Below, piece by piece: positions 38,901 to 47,108 of a stretch of DNA of 64,000 nt. Source of the DNA: Microvirga sp. VF16 (lineage in GTDB: Bacteria > Pseudomonadota > Alphaproteobacteria > Rhizobiales > Beijerinckiaceae); the NCBI RefSeq assembly GCF_016864375.1, contig NZ_CP069354.1, positions 3,011,501 through 3,075,500 on the forward strand, given 5' to 3'. The position numbers were made by a program, and so were the translations under genes. The notes under the pieces are model-generated. The model searched no databases and was not told where the DNA came from. It worked only from the letters and a program-made list of their open reading frames with translations. Position 1 is the first letter of the stretch. Each line of letters opens with the position of its first letter.

Positions 38901-41557
38901 TAGGCGTTAACGCCAACCATCCGGTCGGCGTTATGGGTTCCGCCGTAGGCATCGATCCCGACGAACACATCACCACGGGCTTCACCGGCATCGTTGTTCC
39001 GATTGCTCAGATCGAGCGTAATGCCATCGGTCGCAGTAGAGTATTCATAAGTCGCGTAATCCCAGACGGTCACCTCGTCAGTGTCACCGCCGACGAGGGC
39101 ATCTCCCGCCGTGCCGCCACCGCCATAGAGCCAGTCGCTTCCTCCGCCGCCTTCAAGGATATTGGCGGATTCGTTACCGATCAGGACATCCTGGTAATTC
39201 GAACCGCGTATATTCTCGACCGAATTCAGAACATCGCCCAGCGCCTGATCACCAGCATTCTGCGAATTGTCCGTCAGGTTGACGCGGACACCCCAGAGAT
39301 TTCCCGCATCGGCCTTGGCCTCGTCATAAGTCGCCCAGTCGTTGCCCGATCCGCCATCGAGGATGTCTGCACCGGCCCCGCCTCGCAGGTCGTCATCGCC
39401 GCCCATGCCTTCGAGCTTGTCGTTCCCCTCGCGACCATAGAGCGTATTGTTTGTCTCGCGTCCGGTCAGGATGTCGGCGAACCGGGTGCCGGCCATGTTC
39501 TCGATACCCTCATAGGTATCGCCTTCGGCCTCTCCCTTGTTCTTCGTCGAGTCAGTGAGGTTGGCGGTCACTCCCTGGCCATCGTCGCCCTCATAGAGCG
39601 CCATGTCGAACAGGCCATCACCGCCGATCAGTTGATCCGCGCCCAATCCGCCCGTCAAAACGTCCTCATCGCCGCCGCCGACGAGACGATCATTCCCGGA
39701 ACCACCACGTAGCACGTCCCTGTCGGCACCACCGTCAAGGACATCGTCTCCATCGCCGCCGATCAGAAGATCAAAACCAGCACTGCCATCAAGTGTGTCA
39801 TTACCCTTGCCGCCATCCAAGGCGTCGCTGTCGGCTTCGCCGAGCAGCTTATCGTTGCCTATGCCACCTTTAAGCGTGTCGTTTCCAAACCCACCTTGAA
39901 ATTCGATGGAATCAAGATCGCCATACATCTGATCGGCCGAATTGGTGCCGATAAAAACTTCGATGCTGTCATAAACGTCGTCGAGAGCATCGCCGCTATT
40001 GTTCTCGAGAGTAAAGAGATCGATGTAAACCCCACGGCCGGAAGCGGAGTGTTGATACGTGACGGTATCCTTGCCTTCACCACCGAAGAGATAGTCACGT
40101 TCCTGATCCGCTCCGCCATAGAGCGTGTCGTTCCCCTGCTCGCCGCTAAGGGTATTGATACCTTTATCGCCTCGTAGATCGTCGCCGAAGGTCGAGCCGA
40201 ACAGATTCTCAATGCTTAGATGGAGATAACTATTCAGGTTTACGGTGACCCCGCTCTTCGCACGAATGTAACTTACCGCGTCGGATCCATTCCCACCATC
40301 GAACACGTCATTTGCGTCACTTAGGTTCGTGACGACGAAAACATCGTCCCCGTCATGTCCACGCATGCTATCGCCATCGAAATCAGACGCGACATACATG
40401 TCATTTCCGGATGTCCCGTCGACCGACACGGCCTGCCGACGTGGATCGAAGATCTGCGCCTTGGCCGACATCGTGCCATTGGTATTGACCTCCGACCAGG
40501 ATATGATGAAGCGCCCGTCCCGGAGAACGGTGACATCGGGAGCGACGCTATCCCCCGTCGTGCCCGTATTGACCACGATCTCCGGTTCGTCCGCGGCGCG
40601 CGATCCATTGGCCTCAAAGACCTGCGCACGGATCACCCACTTGTCGGTTGAGGTATTGCGCTGGGCGATAGCAAGTACGAAACGCCCGTCATTCAATGAC
40701 TGAATGGTCGGTTCCAATTGCTGCCCGGCGACCGCCATCTCGAAAGTGAAGTTGGCGGAGGGACCGATTATTCTCCCTTGTACCTTTCCCTGAGTGCTAC
40801 CTGAGGAATGAGTCCAAGTCGCTGCAAGTGAGCCGTTCGACAGGGCCGTCATTTCGCCTGGAAGCTGACGACCGGGCCCAGTAACCAAGACCTCCTCGCG
40901 GGAGCCTTCTACTCCGGATGCCGTGTATTTGTTGAACCAAACGTCATAGTCAGTTTGGCCACTAGTCACACCATATGCAGCAACAATCGTGCCATCACTT
41001 AACTGCACCAACTTCGGAGCGTATACGTTCCCAAGTGAGAAAAACGGCGTTTTGTGGGCAACAAGATTCGCATTTTGGTCATAAATACCAAAGTGCCCCC
41101 TAGTGATCCCGTTTGAGAATTTCATCTCATAAGAAATGGCAAAGCCACCGCCGCTTAATCCGATGATTGACGGATTCAATTGGTCATGAGGAGGATTATC
41201 TTCCGGAGTTGCGCGCCACGGCTCCGATTTCGGTGTGCCATCGGCGCCATAGCGACGAGCAAAGACGTCTTTGCCGGAACTTGTGGTTTCACCCTCCCAG
41301 ACGACAACGATATCCCCGTTCGAAAGGACGGCGACATCCGGATTGGTTTGGTTTCCGGTAAAATCCGTATTAACCGTTCGATTTTGCAGCGTTACCCGAC
41401 CAAGGGCGTCGCGTATCTCCATGAAGATCTCGCCGCCGTCGACAGGATATTGGTAAACCGTGACGAAGCCACCAGTCGGCAGAGCCTTCACCTTGGGATT
41501 CGTATGCTGTGTCGAGGTCGACGCAAGAGTGAGTTCGCCATCGAAGCGGGTGGTCAT
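35918..41557 (-). CDS. Giant RTX protein C with N-terminal seven-repeat propeller (1879 aa)
   Basis: Residues 21-375 contain seven repeats about 52 residues apart with the core P-x-V-x2-L-x-[DN]G-x-[FI]-hydrophobic-x-W/Y (starting 21, 73, 129, 181, 233, 283, 340), predicted to fold as a seven-bladed beta-propeller. Residues about 380-1550 hold long runs of RTX nonapeptides separated by spacers of the serralysin type (VNLTDNSQNAGDQALGDVLNSVENI...DVLIG) and 'GNDTYxV' modules. A PPPPPTGG hinge leads into two cadherin-like domains (about 1570-1770). A last RTX run and the shared C-terminal domain (DVFLFDSRFSTSNVDSI to DHFKIV) end the protein. No cysteine, no Sec signal. Calcium-dependent secretion by a type I system encoded elsewhere is likely. 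Role probably adhesion or matrix; the propeller could be the ligand-binding head. Confidence 0.9.
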   Translation of the reverse strand: MTTRFDGELTLASTSTQHTNPKVKALPTGGFVTVYQYPVDGGEIFMEIRDALGRVTLQNRTVNTDFTGNQTNPDVAVLSNGDIVVVWEGETTSSGKDVFARRYGADGTPKSEPWRATPEDNPPHDQLNPSIIGLSGGGFAISYEMKFSNGITRGHFGIYDQNANLVAHKTPFFSLGNVYAPKLVQLSDGTIVAAYGVTSGQTDYDVWFNKYTASGVEGSREEVLVTGPGRQLPGEMTALSNGSLAATWTHSSGSTQGKVQGRIIGPSANFTFEMAVAGQQLEPTIQSLNDGRFVLAIAQRNTSTDKWVIRAQVFEANGSRAADEPEIVVNTGTTGDSVAPDVTVLRDGRFIISWSEVNTNGTMSAKAQIFDPRRQAVSVDGTSGNDMYVASDFDGDSMRGHDGDDVFVVTNLSDANDVFDGGNGSDAVSYIRAKSGVTVNLNSYLHLSIENLFGSTFGDDLRGDKGINTLSGEQGNDTLYGGADQERDYLFGGEGKDTVTYQHSASGRGVYIDLFTLENNSGDALDDVYDSIEVFIGTNSADQMYGDLDSIEFQGGFGNDTLKGGIGNDKLLGEADSDALDGGKGNDTLDGSAGFDLLIGGDGDDVLDGGADRDVLRGGSGNDRLVGGGDEDVLTGGLGADQLIGGDGLFDMALYEGDDGQGVTANLTDSTKNKGEAEGDTYEGIENMAGTRFADILTGRETNNTLYGREGNDKLEGMGGDDDLRGGAGADILDGGSGNDWATYDEAKADAGNLWGVRVNLTDNSQNAGDQALGDVLNSVENIRGSNYQDVLIGNESANILEGGGGSDWLYGGGGTAGDALVGGDTDEVTVWDYATYEYSTATDGITLDLSNRNNDAGEARGDVFVGIDAYGGTHNADRMVGVNAYNEFNGNGGNDTLVGGSANDYLNGGDGDDVLEGGGNGPTGSLVDILVGGDGNDAASYENATAMVDVHLADATKNGGDAKGDQYLSIENVIGSKHGDWIHGDDRGNVLEGRGGADSLWGEGGDDRLVGGDGSDWMEGGAGADTMVGGNGGDTYWIRDASDVVVEEVENTGTDRAVIFTDYFKLEDAVGLEILEVHGSVTSSVHLIGNKYDNELIGSYTHVDKLEGGEGNDRYFITEGDVVIDTGGEHDSAYAVSSGKFTAADGIETLSGGEDIEGLWLIAGDHGTTVIGTDMTNTLQGGAGVDTLQGGWGSDVYYADADDVIQDDAGTADTLMVTAAGKHSLEGRGDIEILQAELGVADVWLIARPADDGIPSILIGNDLANTLESSGADDYLEGREGNDTYIVTAPTVTVDDNGDDTDIDTIILRGNFGSESGPTVYFLASGIEILDARDATGALALIGNHLANTIYGNGSGSELVGGAGNDTYYVGVGDTVFEGPGEGTADKAIITGGTFTLGDDVEVEVLQAAEGTFPIHLIGNNISNHLIGNAGRNYLHGGAGEADRFEGGDGNDTYVFANKGDDLSKNDTGGDMDVAYIWDSNFVGGAAEAAIFADYLKSMGIDYVYRNITPPPPPTGGQGPESDPTDIALTSYKIDENSQGLSIIGELSAVDDVQGPFKYRIVGDADEKFLIERLPDGRWVLRLRENATLDFEADPFHKVSVEVTDIDGGKYTEELTIEVNDVAEGPGNGAPTNIAFSDSFVREHLGSGNNVGALSAVDPDGDSLTWTLTNDANGIVYLEGNEIKVKDHTKLDFEQLDTRDFTFTIRVSDGQGNAVEQSFTVAVENIITERVTGTDKDNLIKGGGGKDRLNGGDGNDTLSGGSEADTLIGGAGDDVFLFDSRFSTSNVDSISNFEIAADKIHLERDIFTAFAESDVGQNLPGSAFVVGLVPQDADDRIIYDQTSGKLYYDSDGTGATAARHFATLAANLMLTSDHFKIV

Positions 41558-42322
41558 GGTGCACCTAATCGCAGGTAATTTAACGTTATATTAGTTCATT
41601 GATACAAGGTTTCTTTCCATGAGTAAACTCCCCTTCTGCCCCTCTGAGATTATGGTTTACAGGGCAAGTCTGGCTAATCGAATTCGCCCATCGGGATACC
41701 GGCTATGTATATGATCCTCCCGCCGAAAGTTATTAAGGGAGAAAGATCCTATCCGTTGACATAGGTATTTGGATTTTACCAAATATCCTTTAGTTTATTC
41801 CCATTAAAACAAACCTATTATTCAATAATTATATCTAATTCATTGTAATTATTGAACACTATATCCAATACACATCCTCCTTACTGTCATCACTTTTACT
41901 GGAATCCGACAAAACACGTGAGAGAGGGATTCCAATGTTATGCCGCGAAGAAGAACTGAGCCCAATCATAAGAGGCTCAGAAGTAACGACGCGCCATCTC
42001 GAAGGCTGCATCAGCCAACCATTTTCATCAAATGTAGATTGTGGGCTTAGATTCCCAGAAGCAAAATAGGAATTATTTCAGAACAACTCTCTTCGGGAGA
42101 ATATGCTGTGCTGATCTTGAAGGTCTCCCGAGCACATCCGATCCAGATGAGAGGCGCTCCGGACATCTTGCACCCGGCACCGGGGCATCGGTCGATCCGA
42201 TACTCTCCTTCTCATGAGCGCGTCGTCCGGCGCGAACCCAGGATCCGCTTGAGGGAAAAACCGCGCCTGCCTTTCCGCACGAGCCGCAGACTAGCTGCCC
42301 TGATCCAAATCGGAAGGCTTCG
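41558..42322. other. 765-bp AT-rich intergenic region upstream of RTX C
   Basis: No supported gene. From about 41740 to 41930 the sequence is strongly AT-rich, well below the rest of the window (for example TTATTCAATAATTATATCT). It ends in normal-GC sequence with only a short, poorly supported plus-strand frame (42108-42347). It is a likely regulatory region for the giant RTX gene, of the type bound by MucR/Ros or H-NS-like silencers in this order (inference). Confidence 0.55.
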
Positions 42323-43753
42323 TCAGATCACGAAGAAGTCGTGGTAGGACAGTTTGAGTTTCTTATCCAAAGTTGCGACCTTCACTTTCGCCGCCGAGCC
42401 CGTGCCGTCTCTGTCGTAATAGAGCGCGCCGGTCTTCTTGTCGTAAAGGATCCGGTCCGAGGAATCCTTGGCCTTGTCGCTCATCGCAAACATGCCGGAT
42501 TTCAACTTCAGCGGCTTGGACGGGCTGCCCTTGCCGAGTTTCGTGAACACGGCATTGTCGAGCCAGATCGTATCGTCCTTCACATTGTATTTGTAGATCC
42601 GATCGACGTTCGACTTGCGTGCCGCCGTGTCGAAGACAAAGATATCGCGGCCTGCCTCTCCATAGAGCCTGTCCATCCCGGAACTGCCATAAAGCGTATC
42701 GTTGTCCGTGCCACCGTAAATCGTGTCGTTGCCCGATCCAGCCTGGATCAAGTCCTGCCCGCCATATCCTCTGAGAAGATTGGCGCCTTCGTTGCCAGTG
42801 ATGGCATTGGACGTGTCGGAACCATCAAGATGATATGATGCCGAACTTGCGAGATCCTCGAGCTTCAACACTTCGATTTCCGCATCTCGGACGAGAGAAT
42901 AAGATGACGATGCGAGAACGGTGTCGAACCCGCCGCTGTTGGCGTCTCTGATCTGGTCACCCAATTGGTCGACCTTGTAGACATCGTCCCCCAGGCCGCC
43001 CATGAGAATGTCGGCACCGCCTTTTCCATCCAGGAAATTGGCCCCCCGATTGCCAACCAGAGTGTTGTTCAGGCTGTTCCCCGTTAACGTCAGCGCGATG
43101 CTGCCGGTGGGGTCCAAAGCCATGAGGTTCTCGATCACAAAGCCTTCAGTCAGAGTGTAACTTTTGCTCGTGCGGATCGTATCGTTTCCTCCGCTGTCGA
43201 GGATGATATCACCGAAGGGATCGATATAGACATCGTCTCCCGCTCCTCCCTCGAGCGTGTCGATCCCAGCGCCACCTTCCAGGGTATCGCTGCCGTTTCC
43301 GCCAATCAGGTGATCATGATCAAGGCTGCCCATGATCCAATCGTTGAAGGTCGAGCCGATCACACCCTGGATGCTATCGTAACGATCGCCTGCAGCCTCG
43401 CCGGTGTTCAGAATCGGATTGGCGAGAGAAATCGTCAGGCCCGTTTCTGCCTGCGCATAAGAAGCGAAGTCGAATCCTCCCCCTCCTTCCAGCAAGTCCC
43501 TGCCCAGACCGCCCGCGAGGGTATCCTTGTCATCGCCCCCATAAAGGGTGTCGTTTCCTTCACCGCCGAAAAGCTGGTCGTCCCCGCCGGCCCCGTTCAA
43601 AGTATCGTCGTTGGCGGTTCCGGTACGGGCTTCGCCGCCGGCTGTTCCAGTCCAGTTCTCCCCCGGAGCTAGCAAGGCCGGGGAAAACTCAGGCAATTTT
43701 GCGATGTCCCCTGTATGACCGATGACATTCACGATACGCGGTTCAGCCGCCAT
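42323..43753 (-). CDS. RTX protein D (476 aa)
   Basis: Start ATG 43753 (MAAEPRIVNVIGHTGDIAKLPEF) with GGAG 7 nt upstream; the in-frame start at 43774 lies inside the operator-like palindrome region and lacks a binding site. From about residue 45 RTX nonapeptides begin (LNGAGGDDQLFGGEGNDTLYGGDDKDTLAGG), followed by a serralysin-type spacer (ISLANPILNTGEAAGDRYDSIQGVIGS), 'GDDVYIDPFG' and 'GDDVYKVDQLGD' modules, a third RTX run, and the shared C-terminal domain (DIFVFDTAARKSNVDRIYKY to YHDFFVI). No catalytic domain, cysteine or Sec signal. Probably a type I-secreted calcium-binding structural protein. Confidence 0.9.
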   Translation of the reverse strand: MAAEPRIVNVIGHTGDIAKLPEFSPALLAPGENWTGTAGGEARTGTANDDTLNGAGGDDQLFGGEGNDTLYGGDDKDTLAGGLGRDLLEGGGGFDFASYAQAETGLTISLANPILNTGEAAGDRYDSIQGVIGSTFNDWIMGSLDHDHLIGGNGSDTLEGGAGIDTLEGGAGDDVYIDPFGDIILDSGGNDTIRTSKSYTLTEGFVIENLMALDPTGSIALTLTGNSLNNTLVGNRGANFLDGKGGADILMGGLGDDVYKVDQLGDQIRDANSGGFDTVLASSSYSLVRDAEIEVLKLEDLASSASYHLDGSDTSNAITGNEGANLLRGYGGQDLIQAGSGNDTIYGGTDNDTLYGSSGMDRLYGEAGRDIFVFDTAARKSNVDRIYKYNVKDDTIWLDNAVFTKLGKGSPSKPLKLKSGMFAMSDKAKDSSDRILYDKKTGALYYDRDGTGSAAKVKVATLDKKLKLSYHDFFVI

Positions 43754-43774
43754 TTTACTCTCCAGCCAGATCAC

Positions 43775-43792
43775 GATACGTTAGTACGTATC
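43775..43792. promoter_or_regulatory. Operator-like palindrome upstream of RTX D
   Basis: GATACGT-TAGT-ACGTATC, a perfect 7-bp inverted repeat, ends 22 bp before the RTX D start codon. The TACGT/ACGTA arms resemble TetR-type operators. No candidate regulator gene adjoins it. Confidence 0.45.
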
Positions 43793-43932
43793 AAACTCGA
43801 GCCTGGAAAGGCAATGCGTTTCAATAACCATCTGCTCACAGAGGGTCTGAACAGGCTGGACGCCGCCTGTGGTTGTCCTGAGGCTATCCAGGAGCGCTCT
43901 GGCCTCTGCAATACCTTGGCAGGAGACTTGCG

Positions 43933-43947
43933 GAACACAGCAAGAAC
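43933..43947. promoter_or_regulatory. LexA operator (SOS box) of lexA
   Basis: GAAC-ACAGCAA-GAAC, an exact GAAC-N7-GAAC match, 61 bp upstream of the lexA start. A degenerate second site, GTTC-N7-GTTT, is at 43957-43971. Autoregulation of lexA is universal, which makes this assignment strong. Confidence 0.85.
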
Positions 43948-44007
43948 GGCTACCTTGTTCCCGATTTGTTTCAGAATCGCTCCGCTTGGGAGCAGTAAGG
44001 GCCAGCC

Positions 44008-44712
44008 ATGCTGACGCGCAAACAGCACGAATTGCTCCGCTTCATTCATGAGCGGCTACGCGAAACCGGGGTTCCGCCTTCCTTCGACGAGATGAAGGAT
44101 GCGCTCGATCTCAAGTCCAAGTCCGGCATCCACCGCCTCATCACGGCGCTCGAGGAGCGCGGCTTCATCCGCCGCCTGCCGAACCGGGCCAGAGCGCTCG
44201 AAGTGATCCGGCTGCCGGAGAGCACCAGCGGTGCCGGCAGTCAGCGGCGCTTCACCCCGAGCGTGGTCGAGGGCGGTCTGGCCGGCAAGGCCAAGACTGC
44301 GCCCCAACCGGCTTCCGACCCGCGCGATCGGGAGATGTCGATCCCGGTCATGGGCCGGATCGCCGCCGGTGTACCGATCTCGGCGATCCAGACTCGCAGC
44401 CACTCGATCACCCTGTCGGGCGATTTCCTCTCCCAGGGCGACCATTTCGCCCTCGAGGTGCGTGGCGACTCGATGGTGGAGGCCGGCATTCTCGACGGCG
44501 ATCTCGTGGTGATCCGTCGTCAGGACACGGCCAATACGGGCGACATCATCGTGGCCCTGATCGACGACGAGGAGGCGACCCTGAAGCGCTTCCGCCGCCG
44601 CGGTTCCTCCATTGCGCTCGAAGCCGCCAACCAGGCCTACGAGACCCGTGTGCTCGGCCCCGACCGGGTCAAGATCCAGGGCAAGCTCGTCAGTCTGGTT
44701 CGCCGGTACTAA
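44008..44712 (+). CDS. lexA: SOS repressor LexA
   Basis: 234 aa. Residues 1-68 form the winged helix ([34 protein letters not shown]). A linker leads to the S24 peptidase domain, with self-cleavage at Ala120-Gly121 ([11 protein letters not shown]), nucleophile Ser155 ([10 protein letters not shown]) and general base Lys193 (EATLKRF). It represses DNA-damage genes until RecA-stimulated cleavage. Its own promoter carries an SOS box, and a second matching box occurs at 1513-1527. Its 3' end overlaps comEC on the opposite strand by 23 bp. Confidence 0.98.
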   Translation: MLTRKQHELLRFIHERLRETGVPPSFDEMKDALDLKSKSGIHRLITALEERGFIRRLPNRARALEVIRLPESTSGAGSQRRFTPSVVEGGLAGKAKTAPQPASDPRDREMSIPVMGRIAAGVPISAIQTRSHSITLSGDFLSQGDHFALEVRGDSMVEAGILDGDLVVIRRQDTANTGDIIVALIDDEEATLKRFRRRGSSIALEAANQAYETRVLGPDRVKIQGKLVSLVRRY

Positions 44713-46966
44713 CGTCTTCTTCAGGCAAGTCCTGCTCGGGGATAGGCTGCACGCGGCGCGGTCTTTCCCGGGCGGGTGGCGTTTCGGCCCGAAGCGTTTC
44801 TGCGCCTGGCCAGGGCAAGATCTCACGCCCTCTTTTGACCGAGCGTATTTCGATGGTGTCCGAGCCGAAGCGGATCGTCGTCGCGCCACGCTCCTTCAGT
44901 CGTTTACCATCCAGAACAAAGCGGGCCTTGCACGTTGGCGGCGCCTCAAGTCTTGAGACGATTGCGGTCGCGCGGCGGCAATCCTCATCGAAGGCCGAAA
45001 AATCCTGGACGAATGCGATCCAGCGTTGATCTCCAGCGGCAACGACACAACCTGCCGCATCGCATCTTGCCTCCCGCCTAAGGCTTGCATCATCGACGCT
45101 TCTTGCATCTCCATCGGCGCGCAGCCACTGCTCGGCGACGAAATCGGATGGGCGCCCCGCAAGTGACAATTGTCCGCTCGCGCCACGAATGGCAGCCCCT
45201 GCCCCATCCCGGTCGATGAAAATGTCGTAGCGATGAGGCGTGGCGGCAAAGGCCAGCCCCACTCCCGCCGGTACGAGAGCGAGCCATCGCAGGGACGAGA
45301 CCGGGATGGTCAGAATGATCAGGCCAATGCTCAGGAAGACAAGAGCAGCAATACCCAATGCCGGAACGACGATGGTCGAACCGCTGAAACCGCCAACCCA
45401 GGCCGAGACGTCGAGCACCAGCGAGACAGCCGCTCCCATGAGTTGCCAGATCGGACGATCGAGACCGAAGGGATAGGCCAGCACGCCAAGAACGGCGGAT
45501 GGCATCACGACAAGCGACACAAGTGGCAGGGCGAGCGCATTGCCGATGAGACCGTAGGGGTTCAGGCTCTGGAAGTGATAGGCAGCGAAAGGCGCGGTTG
45601 CGATGCTGGCCACGAGCGTCGTCGTAAGGAGCCCCAACATCGCCTGACCGCTCCAGGCAAGACCTCGATCGAACAGGGTGGCAGGAGCCCCTTCTCTACG
45701 CCGCCAATGCATCAACGGCACGAGCGCCATCATCGCGGCAACGGCACCAAACGACATCTGGAAACTCGGCCCCAGCAGCGCTTCGGGCTCTCGCGCCAGC
45801 ACGATGAGTGCAGCAATCGACAGGTTGCGCATGCTCAAGGCCGGACGATCCACCAGAACCGCACCGAACATCACAAGCGTCATGATGAGCGAGCGCTCGG
45901 TGGCGACATCGGAGCCAGAGAAGATGCAATAGATCGTCGCGCCGATCATCGCCGCGATAGCCGCGATCTTTTTCACCGGCCAAAGCAGTGCGAGGTGGGG
46001 CGCAAGGGCCAGCAGCGCGCGCACGAGCCAGAAGAAGGTGCCGGCGGCCAGCACCATGTGGAGCCCAGAGATCGACACGATGTGATAAATGCCGGCCCCG
46101 CGAAGGACGTCGTTCGTGGGTTCCGGAATAAGTCCTCGCTTACCCGTTACCAGAGCGGCGCCGACGCCGCCGGCCGCACCTCCGATGGCGGAGGCGATGC
46201 GCTCGGTCAGCGCATTGCGTGCCTCGTCGACACGCGCCGCCAGCCATAGGGACCAATCCGGCTTCATCAATGGATCGATCTGGCGCACCTGACCAACCAT
46301 GGAGCCCACTGCGCCGATCCCTTTGAAATGGGCGTCGCGCGCAAAGTCGTAGCCGCCGGGCCATGCGGCCTGCGGAGATGGAAGCAGGCGTGCCGTCCCG
46401 GCGATCATTTGTCCGGGTGAGAGCCCCTCGCCCTTGCGCACCGAGACCCGCACGCGCTTGGGCCGTTCGGTTTCCGCGATGTCCTTCATCTCCGTCACGC
46501 GCAGAAGCAGCCGCTTTCCCTCCTCACGGTCCTCGATGACCTCGATGAAGCCTGTGACCGGCGTGATGACCGTGTGGGTGAGAGCGGGCGCCGCCACGCT
46601 CCTGGCGCGGATCACACCGGCAGAGAAGCCTGCGAAGAGCGCTGCGAGCGCGATCAAGGCGGAAAAAGCCACCAAATTCCGGCGAAGGGCAATCGCGCCG
46701 GCACTGAAGAGCGCAAAGGCTCCGAGTGGCGCCCACAAGGCAGGATGTCCCTCGGCCTGGAAGAACAGGACGATACCGATCCCGAAGAAGACTGCGATCC
46801 AGGGAAAGAGCCGGCGCTGTTCGATCTCCAGGGCAATGTTGCGAGACAGCCAGCCATGGCCATCCGGAAGCGCCCAGTCCAGGGGAGCGCTCCAGGGCCG
46901 AGGCAGCACTGCGACCCGCGCGGTGGTGCGCGGGATCCTGCGGGGCTTTTCTCGGTTGTCTTCCAT
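44690..46966 (-). CDS. comEC: ComEC/Rec2-family DNA-uptake channel protein
   Basis: 758 aa. An N-terminal hydrophobic pair of helices is followed by the ComEC N-terminal domain (about 100-220, with [22 protein letters not shown]) and the competence transmembrane domain (about 230-560: [32 protein letters not shown] split by segments, then [34 protein letters not shown]). The C-terminal 150 residues do not show the HxHxDH metallo-beta-lactamase motif of full ComEC, only a shortened domain. It moves single-stranded DNA across the inner membrane in competent bacteria. No other competence genes are nearby. Convergent with lexA. Confidence 0.92.
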   Translation of the reverse strand: MEDNREKPRRIPRTTARVAVLPRPWSAPLDWALPDGHGWLSRNIALEIEQRRLFPWIAVFFGIGIVLFFQAEGHPALWAPLGAFALFSAGAIALRRNLVAFSALIALAALFAGFSAGVIRARSVAAPALTHTVITPVTGFIEVIEDREEGKRLLLRVTEMKDIAETERPKRVRVSVRKGEGLSPGQMIAGTARLLPSPQAAWPGGYDFARDAHFKGIGAVGSMVGQVRQIDPLMKPDWSLWLAARVDEARNALTERIASAIGGAAGGVGAALVTGKRGLIPEPTNDVLRGAGIYHIVSISGLHMVLAAGTFFWLVRALLALAPHLALLWPVKKIAAIAAMIGATIYCIFSGSDVATERSLIMTLVMFGAVLVDRPALSMRNLSIAALIVLAREPEALLGPSFQMSFGAVAAMMALVPLMHWRRREGAPATLFDRGLAWSGQAMLGLLTTTLVASIATAPFAAYHFQSLNPYGLIGNALALPLVSLVVMPSAVLGVLAYPFGLDRPIWQLMGAAVSLVLDVSAWVGGFSGSTIVVPALGIAALVFLSIGLIILTIPVSSLRWLALVPAGVGLAFAATPHRYDIFIDRDGAGAAIRGASGQLSLAGRPSDFVAEQWLRADGDARSVDDASLRREARCDAAGCVVAAGDQRWIAFVQDFSAFDEDCRRATAIVSRLEAPPTCKARFVLDGKRLKERGATTIRFGSDTIEIRSVKRGREILPWPGAETLRAETPPARERPRRVQPIPEQDLPEEDVSTGEPD

Positions 46967-47108
46967 CGCGGCTTCGTCTTAACGCGGGTCTCGACGCATG
47001 CTAGACGACCGCACGGTCCGGCCCAAACCGCCCTGTGGATTGAGTCGGATGACGCTGCGGATGGTAAAGCCGCGTGCCCGAAAGTTTTTCAAGTCAAGGT
47101 TTCCTGCG

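Noticed and set aside
36623..39712. Plus-strand open frame of 1029 codons opposite RTX protein C
   Set aside because: A shadow of the repetitive GGxGxD coding sequence; its regular pattern mirrors the nonapeptides and it has no independent start signal.
36000..41000. CRISPR-like array suspected from regular DNA repeats
   Set aside because: The periodicity is 27 bp, encodes RTX nonapeptides in a continuous reading frame and is degenerate; there are no unique spacers or cas genes.
42108..42347. Plus-strand 79-codon frame between the RTX genes
   Set aside because: Arg/Pro-rich composition typical of random GC-rich frames. It overlaps the 3' end of RTX D, and no family resemblance is seen.
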